From positions 1,302,001 through 1,366,000 of the forward strand of contig NC_018656.1 of the NCBI RefSeq assembly GCF_000299395.1: a stretch of 64,000 nucleotides of DNA, in the 5' to 3' direction. Positions 52,467 through 61,560 of this stretch are shown in pieces. The position numbers and the translations under genes were made by a program. Numbering within the stretch: position 1 is the first letter of the stretch; the number at the start of each line of letters is the position of its first letter. The stretch comes from Candidatus Nitrosopumilus sediminis (GTDB taxonomy: Archaea > Thermoproteota > Nitrososphaeria > Nitrososphaerales > Nitrosopumilaceae). The notes under the pieces were generated by a model, which did no database searches, was not told the origin of the DNA, and saw nothing but the letters and a program-made list of their open reading frames with translations.

Positions 52467-53012
52467 ATGGACAAAGCATATGTTCTAATTGTTAATGAAT
52501 CTGGAAAAGAAGATTCTGTAATATCTAATCTAAAAAATATCCCTAGCATAACAAATGCTTTTGGCACGTTTGGCTCATATGATATTTTGACAAAGCTAGA
52601 ATCATCAAGTGAACAAAATATTCAAAATGATATTTCAAAAGGAATTAGAAAAATTTCAAACATAAGGGCAACACTCACATTATTGGTAGATAAAAACCCA
52701 GGAATAATAAAAACGAATGAAATTGAACGAGAAGTGTTAGACACTTACATGGCTCAAGCTTTTGTTACAATTCATTGTTTAAGATCATATGAATCAAAAA
52801 TATTAGAATCACTAGAAAACATACCTGAGATAATAGAAGCTGACAGATTAATTGGAAATTATGAGATAATCTGTAAGATTGCAGCTCCTACGTATAATGA
52901 AATCTCTGAAATTATTAGCAAAAAGATTAGAAAGATACCTGGAATTAAATCTACAATTACAATGAACATAGTAAACAATCAAGGATTTAGCAGGCAGTCG
53001 TTTCTAAGTTAA
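52467..53012 (+). CDS. Tandem double RAM-domain protein, 181 aa
   Basis: Two RAM-like repeats, residues 1-75 (KAYVLIVNESGKEDSVISNL to RATLTLLV) and about 100-175 (QAFVTIHCLRSYESKILESL to KSTITMNIV). No HTH. Likely a fused dimer that binds a small ligand or another regulator. Overlaps the convergent gene at 53004 by 9 bases. Confidence 0.82.
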   Translation: MDKAYVLIVNESGKEDSVISNLKNIPSITNAFGTFGSYDILTKLESSSEQNIQNDISKGIRKISNIRATLTLLVDKNPGIIKTNEIEREVLDTYMAQAFVTIHCLRSYESKILESLENIPEIIEADRLIGNYEIICKIAAPTYNEISEIISKKIRKIPGIKSTITMNIVNNQGFSRQSFLS

Positions 53013-53717
53013 ATGATACTTTAGATTATTTACTGTTTTTTTGATTATTTCAGCCATTTTTTCATACATCTCCATGGTCTCCTTATCTACAAAAAGATCT
53101 TTTTGGAGTTTCCACTTTGATTGAATAATAATTTTTGAATTTGTCATAATTGTGTTTGACTCATGTCTTGGTTCATATCTGGAAACAGTGATTATTCTTT
53201 CTCCAAGCAAACATTTAATCATCAATTGTCTTAATCTTTTGTTCTGATCTAGGGGTTCAACTACATTGTCTCGCACTAAGCCTGGAGGTAATGTTGTGAG
53301 TTTTGGATAACCATTCCACATAAAATCCTCGATTTCTGAATGAAAAAGTCCTTTTTTAATAGTAGAAATTGTTCCTATATCAAATGGACCTATATGAATA
53401 GAATCTGCAAATGCTAGAAAAAAATTCATTTTCCACCAAGAATGTTTATGAATGCCCATTCCAACATGACTACCTACAGCAAAATCACAGTTTGCGTATT
53501 CTTGTTTTTTGATAATCTGAATATAATCAATAGGTGAATTTTCTAGTTTTAATGCCCCAACATTCCCAATACCATCTTTACCACCTAAAAGAGAGATATC
53601 TAAATAATCCGATTCAAAATCTAATTCTTTTTCAGATATTGTAGATTTTATTCCATATTTCATCAGATGGGTTTGAATCTTCTCTAATATCGGATCATAA
53701 GATAGTAATTGTTTCAT
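53004..53717 (-). CDS. Hypothetical protein, 237 aa
   Basis: Soluble alpha/beta protein with a conserved-looking FAVGSHVGMGIHKHSWWKMNF and many charged residues. No family recognised. Divergent from the Lrp gene at 53823, which could regulate it. Confidence 0.6.
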   Translation of the reverse strand: MKQLLSYDPILEKIQTHLMKYGIKSTISEKELDFESDYLDISLLGGKDGIGNVGALKLENSPIDYIQIIKKQEYANCDFAVGSHVGMGIHKHSWWKMNFFLAFADSIHIGPFDIGTISTIKKGLFHSEIEDFMWNGYPKLTTLPPGLVRDNVVEPLDQNKRLRQLMIKCLLGERIITVSRYEPRHESNTIMTNSKIIIQSKWKLQKDLFVDKETMEMYEKMAEIIKKTVNNLKYHLT

Positions 53718-53822
53718 TGTATATAATTACAAATAGATGATTATAAGGTATATTGCTATTTAACATTACATTTGTATGTAAAATATTAATATTCTTAAAT
53801 ATTTGTACAATTAATTTGTAAT

Positions 53823-54266
53823 ATGGAAATTGATGATAAAGATCTTCAAATTCTAAAACATCTTCTAGTTGATGCAAGACAATCTGCAAGACAACTCTCT
53901 CAAAGATTAGATGTATCTACAGTTACAATGATTTCCAGAATAAAAAAACTCGAAGAAAAAAAAATAATCAAAGGATATTCTGCTCGTCTTGATCATGATT
54001 TGTTAGGATATGACATCACTGCAATAATTGAAATTAAAACTAGTCAAGGAAAAATGTTGGAAGTTGAAGATATTATTGCAAAAGAGGACAATGTGATTTC
54101 TGTGTACGATATAACAGGAGATGCAGATACTTTGGTGATTGCAAAATTCAAAAATAGAAAGAATCTGAGTAATTTTGTAAAAAAATTATCAGCTATACCA
54201 AATATTGAAAATACTGTAACTCATATTGTACTAAATACGATAAAAGAAGACAGTAGATTAATCTGA
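53823..54266 (+). CDS. Lrp/AsnC-family transcriptional regulator
   Basis: 147 residues: an N-terminal HTH (DLQILKHLLVDARQSARQLS, VSTVTMISRIKKLEEKKII) and a C-terminal RAM domain (YDITGDADTLVIAKF). A TTAAATATT box at 53795-53803 predicts a leaderless start at ATG 53823. The nearby RAM-only proteins may form mixed oligomers with it. Confidence 0.93.
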   Translation: MEIDDKDLQILKHLLVDARQSARQLSQRLDVSTVTMISRIKKLEEKKIIKGYSARLDHDLLGYDITAIIEIKTSQGKMLEVEDIIAKEDNVISVYDITGDADTLVIAKFKNRKNLSNFVKKLSAIPNIENTVTHIVLNTIKEDSRLI

Positions 54267-54292
54267 GATTGATCATATAGATATGTACAAGT

Positions 54293-54592
54293 TCATCTTG
54301 CCAATCTTTCTTTGTTGATAATTTCACCTGAACGATTATCTACTTCCATTGCAATTTCCAAGTAATCATTACTTACAATAACACTAGTAATGTTTGGAGT
54401 ATTTAGGGAGACTATTGACTTTAATTCAAAATTATTAAAACCGTCTTTATCTAATTCTTCTTTAATGATATCTAGTATTTTTTCATCATCAAATAATTTT
54501 GTTTTATCTTTTGATGCTCTTATTCCAAGTCCAATTAAAATTAGAATCAAAAGCAAACCAAATCCTACTTGAAACCAAAAAAGTATTGACAT
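54293..54592 (-). CDS. Membrane-anchored small protein, 99 aa
   Basis: N-terminal helix (3-25), then a PepSY-like alpha/beta region with IVSNDYLEIAMEVDNRSGEI. No firm family. Precedes the Cys-rich genes on the same strand. Confidence 0.6.
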   Translation of the reverse strand: MSILFWFQVGFGLLLILILIGLGIRASKDKTKLFDDEKILDIIKEELDKDGFNNFELKSIVSLNTPNITSVIVSNDYLEIAMEVDNRSGEIINKERLAR

Positions 54593-54608
54593 AGTCCACC
54601 AATTTCAA

Positions 54609-54773
54609 TTATCTTAAATCGCTCCATTTAATTGGCTTTAAATTACATCTACAATTCTCTCTTTTGCCACATTTAGGACAATTACAATCACATAACAATA
54701 ATGATGCATTACAACTAATGCATTTTGTATATTCTGCAAAATCTTCCTTCATCTCAACGTCGTATTGCAACAT
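54609..54773 (-). CDS. Cys-rich small protein, 54 aa
   Basis: ATG at 54773. CISC, CDCNCPKC and CRC give eight Cys, enough for two zinc ions. A paralogue of the 54844 protein: both have a CPxCGKRxxCxC core. Confidence 0.55.
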   Translation of the reverse strand: MLQYDVEMKEDFAEYTKCISCNASLLLCDCNCPKCGKRENCRCNLKPIKWSDLR

Positions 54774-54843
54774 TATGAAAATTAAATGTTAAATTATTTT
54801 ACTTAAAATTTATTCAAAATGGAATAATTTTTCTTTAAATTTT

Positions 54844-54996
54844 TCAACCTCCTGTTGCAGCATCAAACAATGCACATTCACAATCATCACGTTTTCCACA
54901 ATAAGGACACTTACAATGACAATGTGGTAAGGGGTTATGACATGCATGGCAATCAGTATAATCATCAAATTCTTGAATGGATGTTTTTTGAGTCAT
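54844..54996 (-). CDS. Cys/His-rich small protein, 50 aa
   Basis: ATG at 54996. CHACHNPLPHCHCKCPYCGK then CEC: eight Cys and several His. It shares the CPxCGKR core with the 54609 protein. Metal binding likely; function unknown. Confidence 0.55.
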   Translation of the reverse strand: MTQKTSIQEFDDYTDCHACHNPLPHCHCKCPYCGKRDDCECALFDAATGG

Positions 54997-55010
54997 AATG
55001 TTTTATCACC

Positions 55011-55232
55011 CTAATTTTTCATTCCTGTTGGTGTAAATGTAGTTTTGAGAGAAGGCAAACTTTTGATTTTACATGGAATGTCTTCTTGAAGAACATCAAG
55101 ATAATTATTTGTCTCTTCTATAATGATTTCAAGAGATCCATGTACTTTTACGGATTTGATATTTTGTAATGAATGTAAAATATCATCTTCTTTTCCTAAA
55201 TTACAATTAATTAATACATATGCTTTTTCCAT
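55011..55232 (-). CDS. Short RAM-domain protein, 73 aa
   Basis: KAYVLINCNLGKEDDILHSL matches the first strand and helix of the RAM proteins at 52213 and 55816; the glycine-rich middle is shortened, and it ends TTFTPTGMKN. A reduced RAM fold. Confidence 0.75.
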   Translation of the reverse strand: MEKAYVLINCNLGKEDDILHSLQNIKSVKVHGSLEIIIEETNNYLDVLQEDIPCKIKSLPSLKTTFTPTGMKN

Positions 55233-55366
55233 AATCGTTGTTAAATTAAATCATATTTTAATTCGGTCAAAAAATTCTTTAAATATTTTTGAAAATTGAA
55301 AAATAATTTTATGAATTTACATTAAATTTTTGCCATACTTTTGTATGATTTTGTTTAAATAATCTT

Positions 55367-55735
55367 ATGTCTGTGACAAAATCTGAAAAATATCATAAAC
55401 TTTATGAAACGATTCAAAATCTTGATTCAAAAATTAGATTTGTAACTATAATTGATTATTCGGGTCGATTGCTATTTGGGGGTCAAAGAGAAGGTGTAAC
55501 AGACTATCTAAAACCAGATTTACAAAAAGAATCTCTAAGACATGCCATGGACGCATGGAAACTTCGAAATAAATTTTCTGATTTTATTGGAAGAGGAAAA
55601 TATGCAATTGCAGAATATGAAAAGCTAAAAAGAATTACCATCCCGTTAGAGCAAGATAAGTTGATTTACATTACATGTGAACCTCAAACTAATCATGATA
55701 TGTTAATTAAATCGATTCTTAAATTAATTGAATAG
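55367..55735 (+). CDS. DUF6659-like protein, 122 aa
   Basis: VRFVTIIDYSGRLLFGG-type core and GRGKYAIAEYEKLKRITI link it to the proteins at 51004 and 46627. 122 residues, soluble. Function unknown. Confidence 0.7.
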   Translation: MSVTKSEKYHKLYETIQNLDSKIRFVTIIDYSGRLLFGGQREGVTDYLKPDLQKESLRHAMDAWKLRNKFSDFIGRGKYAIAEYEKLKRITIPLEQDKLIYITCEPQTNHDMLIKSILKLIE

Positions 55736-55815
55736 ACATTTTATTACAAAGAAATAGGATTAGTCAGAAAATATTGTCCTAATTTTTGCTTGATTTTTGT
55801 TAGAATATTAAAAAT

Positions 55816-56187
55816 TTAATCTTCATCATCGTAATCTTCTTCAGGCTCATCATCTAAATCATTATCTTCCTTTTCTGAGGATTGTTCTTCTAAGGGTTTT
55901 TTCTGTTCAGGTATTACATCAGGTTCTATTTCACGCAAGTCTGACTTTACATCCTCAGATTCAGTTGGAATAAGAGTCAGTGTAGAATTAACATCATCTA
56001 GTTTTCGGATTTGATCAGAAATAATATTTTCAAGTTGGGATTTATCATCAGATTCTATTCTTGCTACAATATCATAAACACCATATGTTCCTTGAACATC
56101 AACTACATTTTTCATTTCCCTTAATTGCTTGAGAATAGAGGGTTCTTTACCAGGTTCACAATTAATTAAAACAAAAGCCTTGTCCAT
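55816..56187 (-). CDS. RAM-domain protein with an acidic tail, 123 aa
   Basis: Residues 1-78 form a RAM fold (KAFVLINCEPGKEPSILKQL, VQGTYGVYDIVARIE, NSTLTLIPTE). The remainder is an acidic, Pro-containing tail ending in many Asp and Glu. No HTH. The tail may mediate protein contacts. Confidence 0.85.
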   Translation of the reverse strand: MDKAFVLINCEPGKEPSILKQLREMKNVVDVQGTYGVYDIVARIESDDKSQLENIISDQIRKLDDVNSTLTLIPTESEDVKSDLREIEPDVIPEQKKPLEEQSSEKEDNDLDDEPEEDYDDED

Positions 56188-56276
56188 GATAATAATAAAG
56201 CATTATCAAATTTCTTCTTTGTGGTTAAACAGCAATTAATCTAAAATCATATAATCACGTACATGGAAAATTCACT

Positions 56277-57149
56277 GTGGTAACAGGCATACAGTTAATG
56301 GAAAAAGTTTTGTTTAAAATAGCAAAACAATGGATAGCAGGAAATTCCATAGATGATGCTCTAGTATCAGCAAAAGAAGCATACCAATTAGGACGATATG
56401 CAATTATCAATAAACTTGGAGAATATCATACTTCAAAAAAACAGATTTCATCAACAATAGATGAATATCAAAAAATCATAAACTCATTTAGAAAATGGAA
56501 GGTGCGTGGAGCAATATCAGTCAAACCAACACAGATAGGTCTTTCAATTAGTCAGAAAGAATGTTATCGCAATTTTGAGAAAATCATACAAAAGGCTCGT
56601 GATGCTCATGTCTTTGTTTGGTTGGACATGGAATCTTCTGAGCATACAGATGAGACAATAGAGATTTACAATACGTACTTTACAAAATATGAAAGGCTTG
56701 GAATTGCTCTGCAAGCAAATCTCAAGAGAACAGAAGATGATCTGATTAACTTGTTACAAATCGGTGCAAAGATACGTCTGGTGAAAGGCGCTTACAGAGA
56801 AAAGGCAAGTGTATCTTTCAAATCGAAAGAAGATGTGGATAAAAATTACATAAAACTTATGAGAACACTGTTCAAGAACGGTAATGAGTTTGCAATAGCA
56901 TCACATGATGGAAAAATCATACAAAAGGCAGAAAACCTATCAAAAAAATATCCCAAAAAATTTGAATTTCAGATGCTAAAAGGAATAAGAGAAGAGCTAA
57001 AGCCAGAATTGATTAAAAAGAAGTTTGTTGTTTCAGATTACATCCCTTATGGCGCAAATTGGTTGCCATATTCAGTTCGACGAATCAAGGAAAGAAAAAG
57101 AAACATTTTATTGCTCGGGAGTTCGTGGATTCAATCACAACGAGTCTGA
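56277..57149 (+). CDS. Proline dehydrogenase
   Basis: FAD-linked oxidation of proline to pyrroline-5-carboxylate. The TIM-barrel pattern is visible: ISVKPTQIGLS, VFVWLDMES, LGIALQANLKRT, IRLVKGAYREK, EFAIASHDGK, FEFQMLKGI and YIPYGANWLPY with YSVRRIKER. Length, 290 residues, matches single-domain ProDH. Overlaps the convergent P5C dehydrogenase gene by 19 bases. Confidence 0.92.
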   Translation: MVTGIQLMEKVLFKIAKQWIAGNSIDDALVSAKEAYQLGRYAIINKLGEYHTSKKQISSTIDEYQKIINSFRKWKVRGAISVKPTQIGLSISQKECYRNFEKIIQKARDAHVFVWLDMESSEHTDETIEIYNTYFTKYERLGIALQANLKRTEDDLINLLQIGAKIRLVKGAYREKASVSFKSKEDVDKNYIKLMRTLFKNGNEFAIASHDGKIIQKAENLSKKYPKKFEFQMLKGIREELKPELIKKKFVVSDYIPYGANWLPYSVRRIKERKRNILLLGSSWIQSQRV

Positions 57150-58702
57150 GTCTGACTGTGCATGAACTGTTGCAAATAGTTTTCACCACCTGCCCCTTTT
57201 CCAGTGGAGCCTGAATGTTTCCATCCAACAAAGGGCTGACTAGAAACTAATGCTGCAGTTGTTGCACTTGCAAAACGATTAGCATACACAACGCCTGCTT
57301 GAATTTTTGAAAAGAATTCTTCTAACTGTTTATCATCATTACTGAAAATTCCTGCAGTCAGTCCATATTCTGTCTTGTTTGCAAGTTTTATGGCATCATC
57401 AAAGGTATCATATCTTTGAATGCACAAAAAGGGCAAAAACAATTCTTCTTTGACAAGTTTGTGATCATCTGGTAATTTTGTAACTATTGTGGGTTCAACA
57501 AAATAACCATTCTCAAATTCTGAAGAAGACAGAACATTTCCTCCTGTAAGAACCTCTCCATCTTGTTTTGCAAGAGTTACGGCATTCTCAAATTTTGTTT
57601 TTGCACCCTTGTTAATTACAGGACCCAAGAATACATCCTGTTTCCAAGGCATTCCAATTCGTAGTTTCTTTGTCTTCTCAACAATCTTTGAAATGAATTG
57701 ATCCGCAACATCATTTTGAACATAAACTCTAGAGCATGCACTGCATTTTTGTCCAGCAAATCCAAATGCCGCATTCATTATTCCATCAGTAGCTTTGTTC
57801 AAATCAGCATGCTTAGTAACAATCGCGGGATTTTTTCCGCCCATTTCAGAGATGAAAGGTTTTGCAGTCTCTTTTGTAAATTCTTGAAATCCTTTCATGC
57901 CAACCTCATAAGATCCAGTGAATGCTATACCATCAACGTCTTTGCTTTCAATGATGGTTTTTCCAACTGTTCCTCCAGAACCTGTAACAAAATTAATCGC
58001 ACCATTGGGAATTTCAGAATAAATAATTTTTGCAAACTGAAATGAAGACAGTGGGGCATCACTTGCAGGTTTTAGAACAGCGGTATTTCCTGTAATTAGT
58101 GCTGCAGTAGTCATTCCTATCGCAATTGCAGAAGGAAAGTTAAATGGGGCAATTATTCCCCACACACCAAAAGGCTTCATTATAGTTTGAGTTTTCTCAT
58201 AAGGGTTTGGATGAGTGGTTTGCTTGCAGAACCCTTGGTTTTTTTCTAGTTGTAGTGCATAAAATCGCATAAAGTCTATTGTTTCATCAATATCACCCAT
58301 GGCTTCAAGGCGATTTTTTCCATTCTCAAATGTCATTAATGCGGACAAAAAGAATTTTTGTTTGGAAAACACATCAGCACAATTCCTGAAAATTTCAACT
58401 CTTTTTTGGTATGTAGTGCTACTCCACTTTTCAAATGAGTTTTTTGCACTAGATATGGCATTTTCGGTGTCATGAATAGATGTTTTTGGAAATTTTGCCA
58501 CAACAATTCTAGTATCAGAAGGAGATCTTACTGTAAAGCAATCATCATAATAGATTTCTTGTCCATTAATGATTATAGGATATTTTTTGCCAAGTTCATC
58601 TCGGACTTTGTCAATTGCCTTGTCAAAATTTTCTTGGAATTTTTCAGTAGAATTACTTGCAACAGCCTTACCCCAAGTGTATTCATTTTGAAATTCAGAC
58701 AA
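57131..58702 (-). CDS. 1-pyrroline-5-carboxylate dehydrogenase (aldehyde dehydrogenase family)
   Basis: Second step of proline breakdown to glutamate. 523 residues with FNFPSAIAIGMTTAAL, GSGGTVG, the catalytic Glu in SEMGGKNPAIV, the catalytic Cys in FAGQKCSACSRVYV and a closing FVGWKHSGSTGKGAGG. The pairing with proline dehydrogenase supports P5CDH over other aldehyde dehydrogenases. It follows the ureohydrolase by one base. Confidence 0.92.
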   Translation of the reverse strand: MSEFQNEYTWGKAVASNSTEKFQENFDKAIDKVRDELGKKYPIIINGQEIYYDDCFTVRSPSDTRIVVAKFPKTSIHDTENAISSAKNSFEKWSSTTYQKRVEIFRNCADVFSKQKFFLSALMTFENGKNRLEAMGDIDETIDFMRFYALQLEKNQGFCKQTTHPNPYEKTQTIMKPFGVWGIIAPFNFPSAIAIGMTTAALITGNTAVLKPASDAPLSSFQFAKIIYSEIPNGAINFVTGSGGTVGKTIIESKDVDGIAFTGSYEVGMKGFQEFTKETAKPFISEMGGKNPAIVTKHADLNKATDGIMNAAFGFAGQKCSACSRVYVQNDVADQFISKIVEKTKKLRIGMPWKQDVFLGPVINKGAKTKFENAVTLAKQDGEVLTGGNVLSSSEFENGYFVEPTIVTKLPDDHKLVKEELFLPFLCIQRYDTFDDAIKLANKTEYGLTAGIFSNDDKQLEEFFSKIQAGVVYANRFASATTAALVSSQPFVGWKHSGSTGKGAGGENYLQQFMHSQTQTRCD

Positions 58703-58703
58703 G

Positions 58704-59567
58704 TTATGTTTCTCCTGACGAATAAAGAGCCTCAGAGATTATTCGAGAAGCCAAGTGAGATGTCCTATCTTTTACATCAAAACTAGGACAAACTTCCATC
58801 ATATCCATACCTACAATACCTTTCTTTACTATCTCTTTTAACAGATAGACGGCATCTGTACTGTTCAAACCCACAGGTACAGGAACAGAAACACCAGGAG
58901 CAAATGCTGGATCAATGCAATCCATATCAAATGAAATGTACACTTTATCACCTAATCTGCTTGTAACAGAGTTTGCCACTTGTTTGATTCCTTGTTCTCT
59001 TATGTCAAAAGGCGTAATCACTTTTAGATCGAATTTTTTAATATTGTCCAATTCCTCTTGTTCAGGGGCTCTAATTCCTATTTGAACACTAGAGGAAATT
59101 TCAATATTTGAAAGAATATCATTGACTACTGAGCCATAATAGTTTGTAGTAGAACTTACAAAGTCAGGATGAGCATCAAAATATACCAAAGAAATTTTCC
59201 CGTATCTTTTTGTTATTGTATTAATTATTTGTCGGGTAATAGAATGATCACCTCCAATCGAGATTGGGATTTTTGAAGATGCAGATATTTCATCATAGGT
59301 ATTTTCAATCTGTTCTCGGTTTATGTTTCCCATATCATAGATTTTTTTTTCTGAGCCTTGAAAAGGACGACCAAGAGAGATTCGTCCACCATGTTCAAAA
59401 GAATCACGGAGATTAGAGATTTGTCTAATTTTAGATGGAGCTTCTTCTGTTCCTTTTCTTAATGCATGGGATTGGGATTCATCAGGAACGCCAATGACTA
59501 CAAATTTAGACTCTTCAAAATTATCGGTATTTGCCCAACATATTTTTTCCATCATCTCTGTTAGCAA
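58704..59567 (-). CDS. speB: Ureohydrolase (agmatinase/arginase family)
   Basis: Mn-binding motifs are SIGGDHSITR, YFDAHPDF and ISFDMDCIDPAFAPG, plus GMDMMEVCPSFD. 287 residues, typical of agmatinase-like enzymes. Adjacent P5CDH and ProDH suggest arginine or ornithine to proline/glutamate flow, so arginase activity is also possible. Substrate is not decided by sequence. Confidence 0.85.
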   Translation of the reverse strand: MLTEMMEKICWANTDNFEESKFVVIGVPDESQSHALRKGTEEAPSKIRQISNLRDSFEHGGRISLGRPFQGSEKKIYDMGNINREQIENTYDEISASSKIPISIGGDHSITRQIINTITKRYGKISLVYFDAHPDFVSSTTNYYGSVVNDILSNIEISSSVQIGIRAPEQEELDNIKKFDLKVITPFDIREQGIKQVANSVTSRLGDKVYISFDMDCIDPAFAPGVSVPVPVGLNSTDAVYLLKEIVKKGIVGMDMMEVCPSFDVKDRTSHLASRIISEALYSSGET

Positions 59568-59604
59568 ATTATAGAATTTGTGCTTTTAGTATAAGAGAAT
59601 ATTC

Positions 59605-59709
59605 CTAACAAGTGCAATCATCATCTTTCTTAGGATTACAAATTTCACAGTCTAACAAACACTTGTCTTCAGGGCAATAACCACAAAATTGCTTCTTTTT
59701 AGACTCCAA
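59605..59709 (-). CDS. Cys-rich microprotein, 34 aa
   Basis: TTG at 59709 opens MESKKKQFCGYCPEDKCLLD, then CEIC and CTC. Seven Cys in 34 residues. Resembles the Cys-rich microproteins at 40331 and 54609-54996 in style. Confidence 0.45.
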   Translation of the reverse strand: MESKKKQFCGYCPEDKCLLDCEICNPKKDDDCTC

Positions 59710-59881
59710 TACTTTGCTTATTCCCTCAAATTAGAAAAGGATTTTCCAGATTTAGGCCATCAAAGGATCTTTGGCAAATTAAATTTAGGCATAAATCTTG
59801 GTAATAGAAATCCCAAATTTTAATGAGATAATCAGGAATAGGATTTTTGAAAAACGAATGAAATAAAAAACGAGGCCTATC

Positions 59882-59929
59882 GGAAAACATATCGAATTTA
59901 TGATGCTGCCATCATTTCTCGTGTTTTCC
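59882..59929. other. Compound hairpin
   Basis: GGAAAACA (59882-59889) pairs with TGTTTTCC (59922-59929); inside, ATGATG-CTGC-CATCAT forms a second stem. Two nested perfect stems suggest a structured RNA or transcript end. Confidence 0.4.
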
Positions 59930-60588
59930 TTTTGTTCTATCTGGCTGCATCCTCAAAGTCTTTTCTCCGATTCTACAGATATGATAGTTCCTCGTCGTTA
60001 TTATTACACAAAAATAAGATTTAAGTATTTTTGATATTATTATAATATTTATTCATAATTTTATATTAAATTTATACAAATGTAAGTGGTATAGGGAATC
60101 CAGTTTATTATTTAATTTAGTAAACACTAAACGAAGACAAAATAATGGCACAGTATCTTATTGTCGTGTTACATGTCAATGCATGCAGCAAGGCAGAGTA
60201 AAGAACAACTCAAAAAACTATCTTCTAAACCCACATATCAATTTTAACGAAATTACCTTGTAGTGTTCAGATGGAGATTGCGATGATGAAATAAAACAAA
60301 ATTAGATTTAATACATAAAGTTCAAAACATGGCACATGGGAACATAATTTATTTTAGTTAAAACAAGATCTACGTTATTTAATTCAGAATATTCAAACAC
60401 TTTCAAAAGAATTAAAATTTCAAGTTATTTAATTTGTTAATTTTTGCTGCAAAAATTGTCAGTTCCTGTATGATTTATTGAAAATTCCATCATGCTCAAA
60501 ATACACATGCATGTATTGTGATAGCCAACATTTTATCAAAAAAACTAATTCATTAAAATAAAATAAATCATAATTTTGTACTTGTTTG

Positions 60589-60619
60589 CGTCCATTTCTA
60601 TCCCCAAAATGGGTGGACG
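60589..60619 (-). repeat. Dispersed repeat R4
   Basis: The minus strand reads CCATTTTGGGGATAGAAATGG then ACG, a version of the repeat at 46192 and 49299. CGTCCA and TGGACG pair at its ends. Confidence 0.5.
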
Positions 60620-60641
60620 TCATCATTAGATTCCACATCAT

Positions 60642-60749
60642 CTAAGCTGTAGAGGTTACTTTAACAGCTCTATCTCTTTTACAAATAGCACAATACTCTT
60701 CTTTTGAATGACTGTTAATCGGAGTCAAACAATCACAACAATATTTCAT
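60642..60749 (-). CDS. Small zinc-ribbon protein, 35 aa
   Basis: ATG at 60749. MKYCCDCLTPI then CAIC: two Cys pairs 15 residues apart, then a short polar tail. Likely binds one zinc. Confidence 0.45.
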   Translation of the reverse strand: MKYCCDCLTPINSHSKEEYCAICKRDRAVKVTSTA

Positions 60750-60867
60750 GATTATAGGAATTGAACTGATTATATTAAGAATTTTCAAGATTACACATTT
60801 GATATAAACTGCAATTTCCGCTTTAAAATCTAGATTTCAGGAATTCAAGAATATGGGAGTTTGGAAT

Positions 60868-61107
60868 CTAATCTTTATTTTTTTCATTGTATTTTTGTAT
60901 TTCATCTAATGGTATAGTGATTGTTCTATCTGAGCCTTTACAATAATTTTTTCCTTTGAAATGTTTATGGATTTTAACTTTAGCCATCAAAATACTATCT
61001 ATTCCATAGTTTCCATGATGATCTGTAATTTCCTGACTAACAATATGACAAGTTTTAGAAACATTACACCATTTACATATAATTTTCATTTTTTTATCAT
61101 CAGTCAC
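60868..61107 (-). CDS. Small Cys/His protein, 79 aa
   Basis: CKWC near the start, then further Cys and His residues (SKTCHIV, DHHGNYGID, HKHFKGKNYC). An alternative start at Met7 (61089) is possible. Metal binding likely; no family recognised. Confidence 0.5.
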   Translation of the reverse strand: MTDDKKMKIICKWCNVSKTCHIVSQEITDHHGNYGIDSILMAKVKIHKHFKGKNYCKGSDRTITIPLDEIQKYNEKNKD

Positions 61108-61217
61108 AAAGTTTCTAGTCTTAGATGGGAGTATTTGAGATTTGAATCTTATGAGTGCAAAACAGATGTAAAATGGAATTGTTACATGTTAATTAACTAG
61201 AACAGCCCTAGTATTGT

Positions 61218-61508
61218 ATGGTACTTGCATCAAATACACTTACAGAATTATTAAATGAGATTGGAGATGAGCTTACCAATCAAATATCTTTAGCAAAAAA
61301 TGCAGATGCGGTTATAGATACAAGAAAACTTTTTCATCAGTCAACTACACTAAATGATCTAATTATGACATCTGATCTATCTAATGAAAACAAATTGATG
61401 CTGCAGAAGTTCTCTGCCACTCTAGTACAAGATGATCCAGGGGTCAAAAGCTTAAGATATGAAAAACGAGATCTTGAAAGAGTACTTTCTAACTTAAGTG
61501 GAATCTAA
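61218..61508 (+). CDS. Hypothetical helical protein, 96 aa
   Basis: Soluble helices, no Cys, no family recognised. ATG at 61218. Convergent with pdxT, 50 bases away. Confidence 0.6.
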   Translation: MVLASNTLTELLNEIGDELTNQISLAKNADAVIDTRKLFHQSTTLNDLIMTSDLSNENKLMLQKFSATLVQDDPGVKSLRYEKRDLERVLSNLSGI

Positions 61509-61560
61509 AATATCATTATTCAATATTCTTAAGGAATTAGTAAAGGCTTGAATTTTTGTG

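Larger units (their letters stand above)
59710..60641. other. Gene-free region with a hairpin and a repeat copy
   Basis: No convincing gene in 0.93 kb. It contains a compound hairpin at 59882-59929 and a dispersed repeat at 60589-60619. The rest is AT-rich with no tRNA. Confidence 0.5.
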
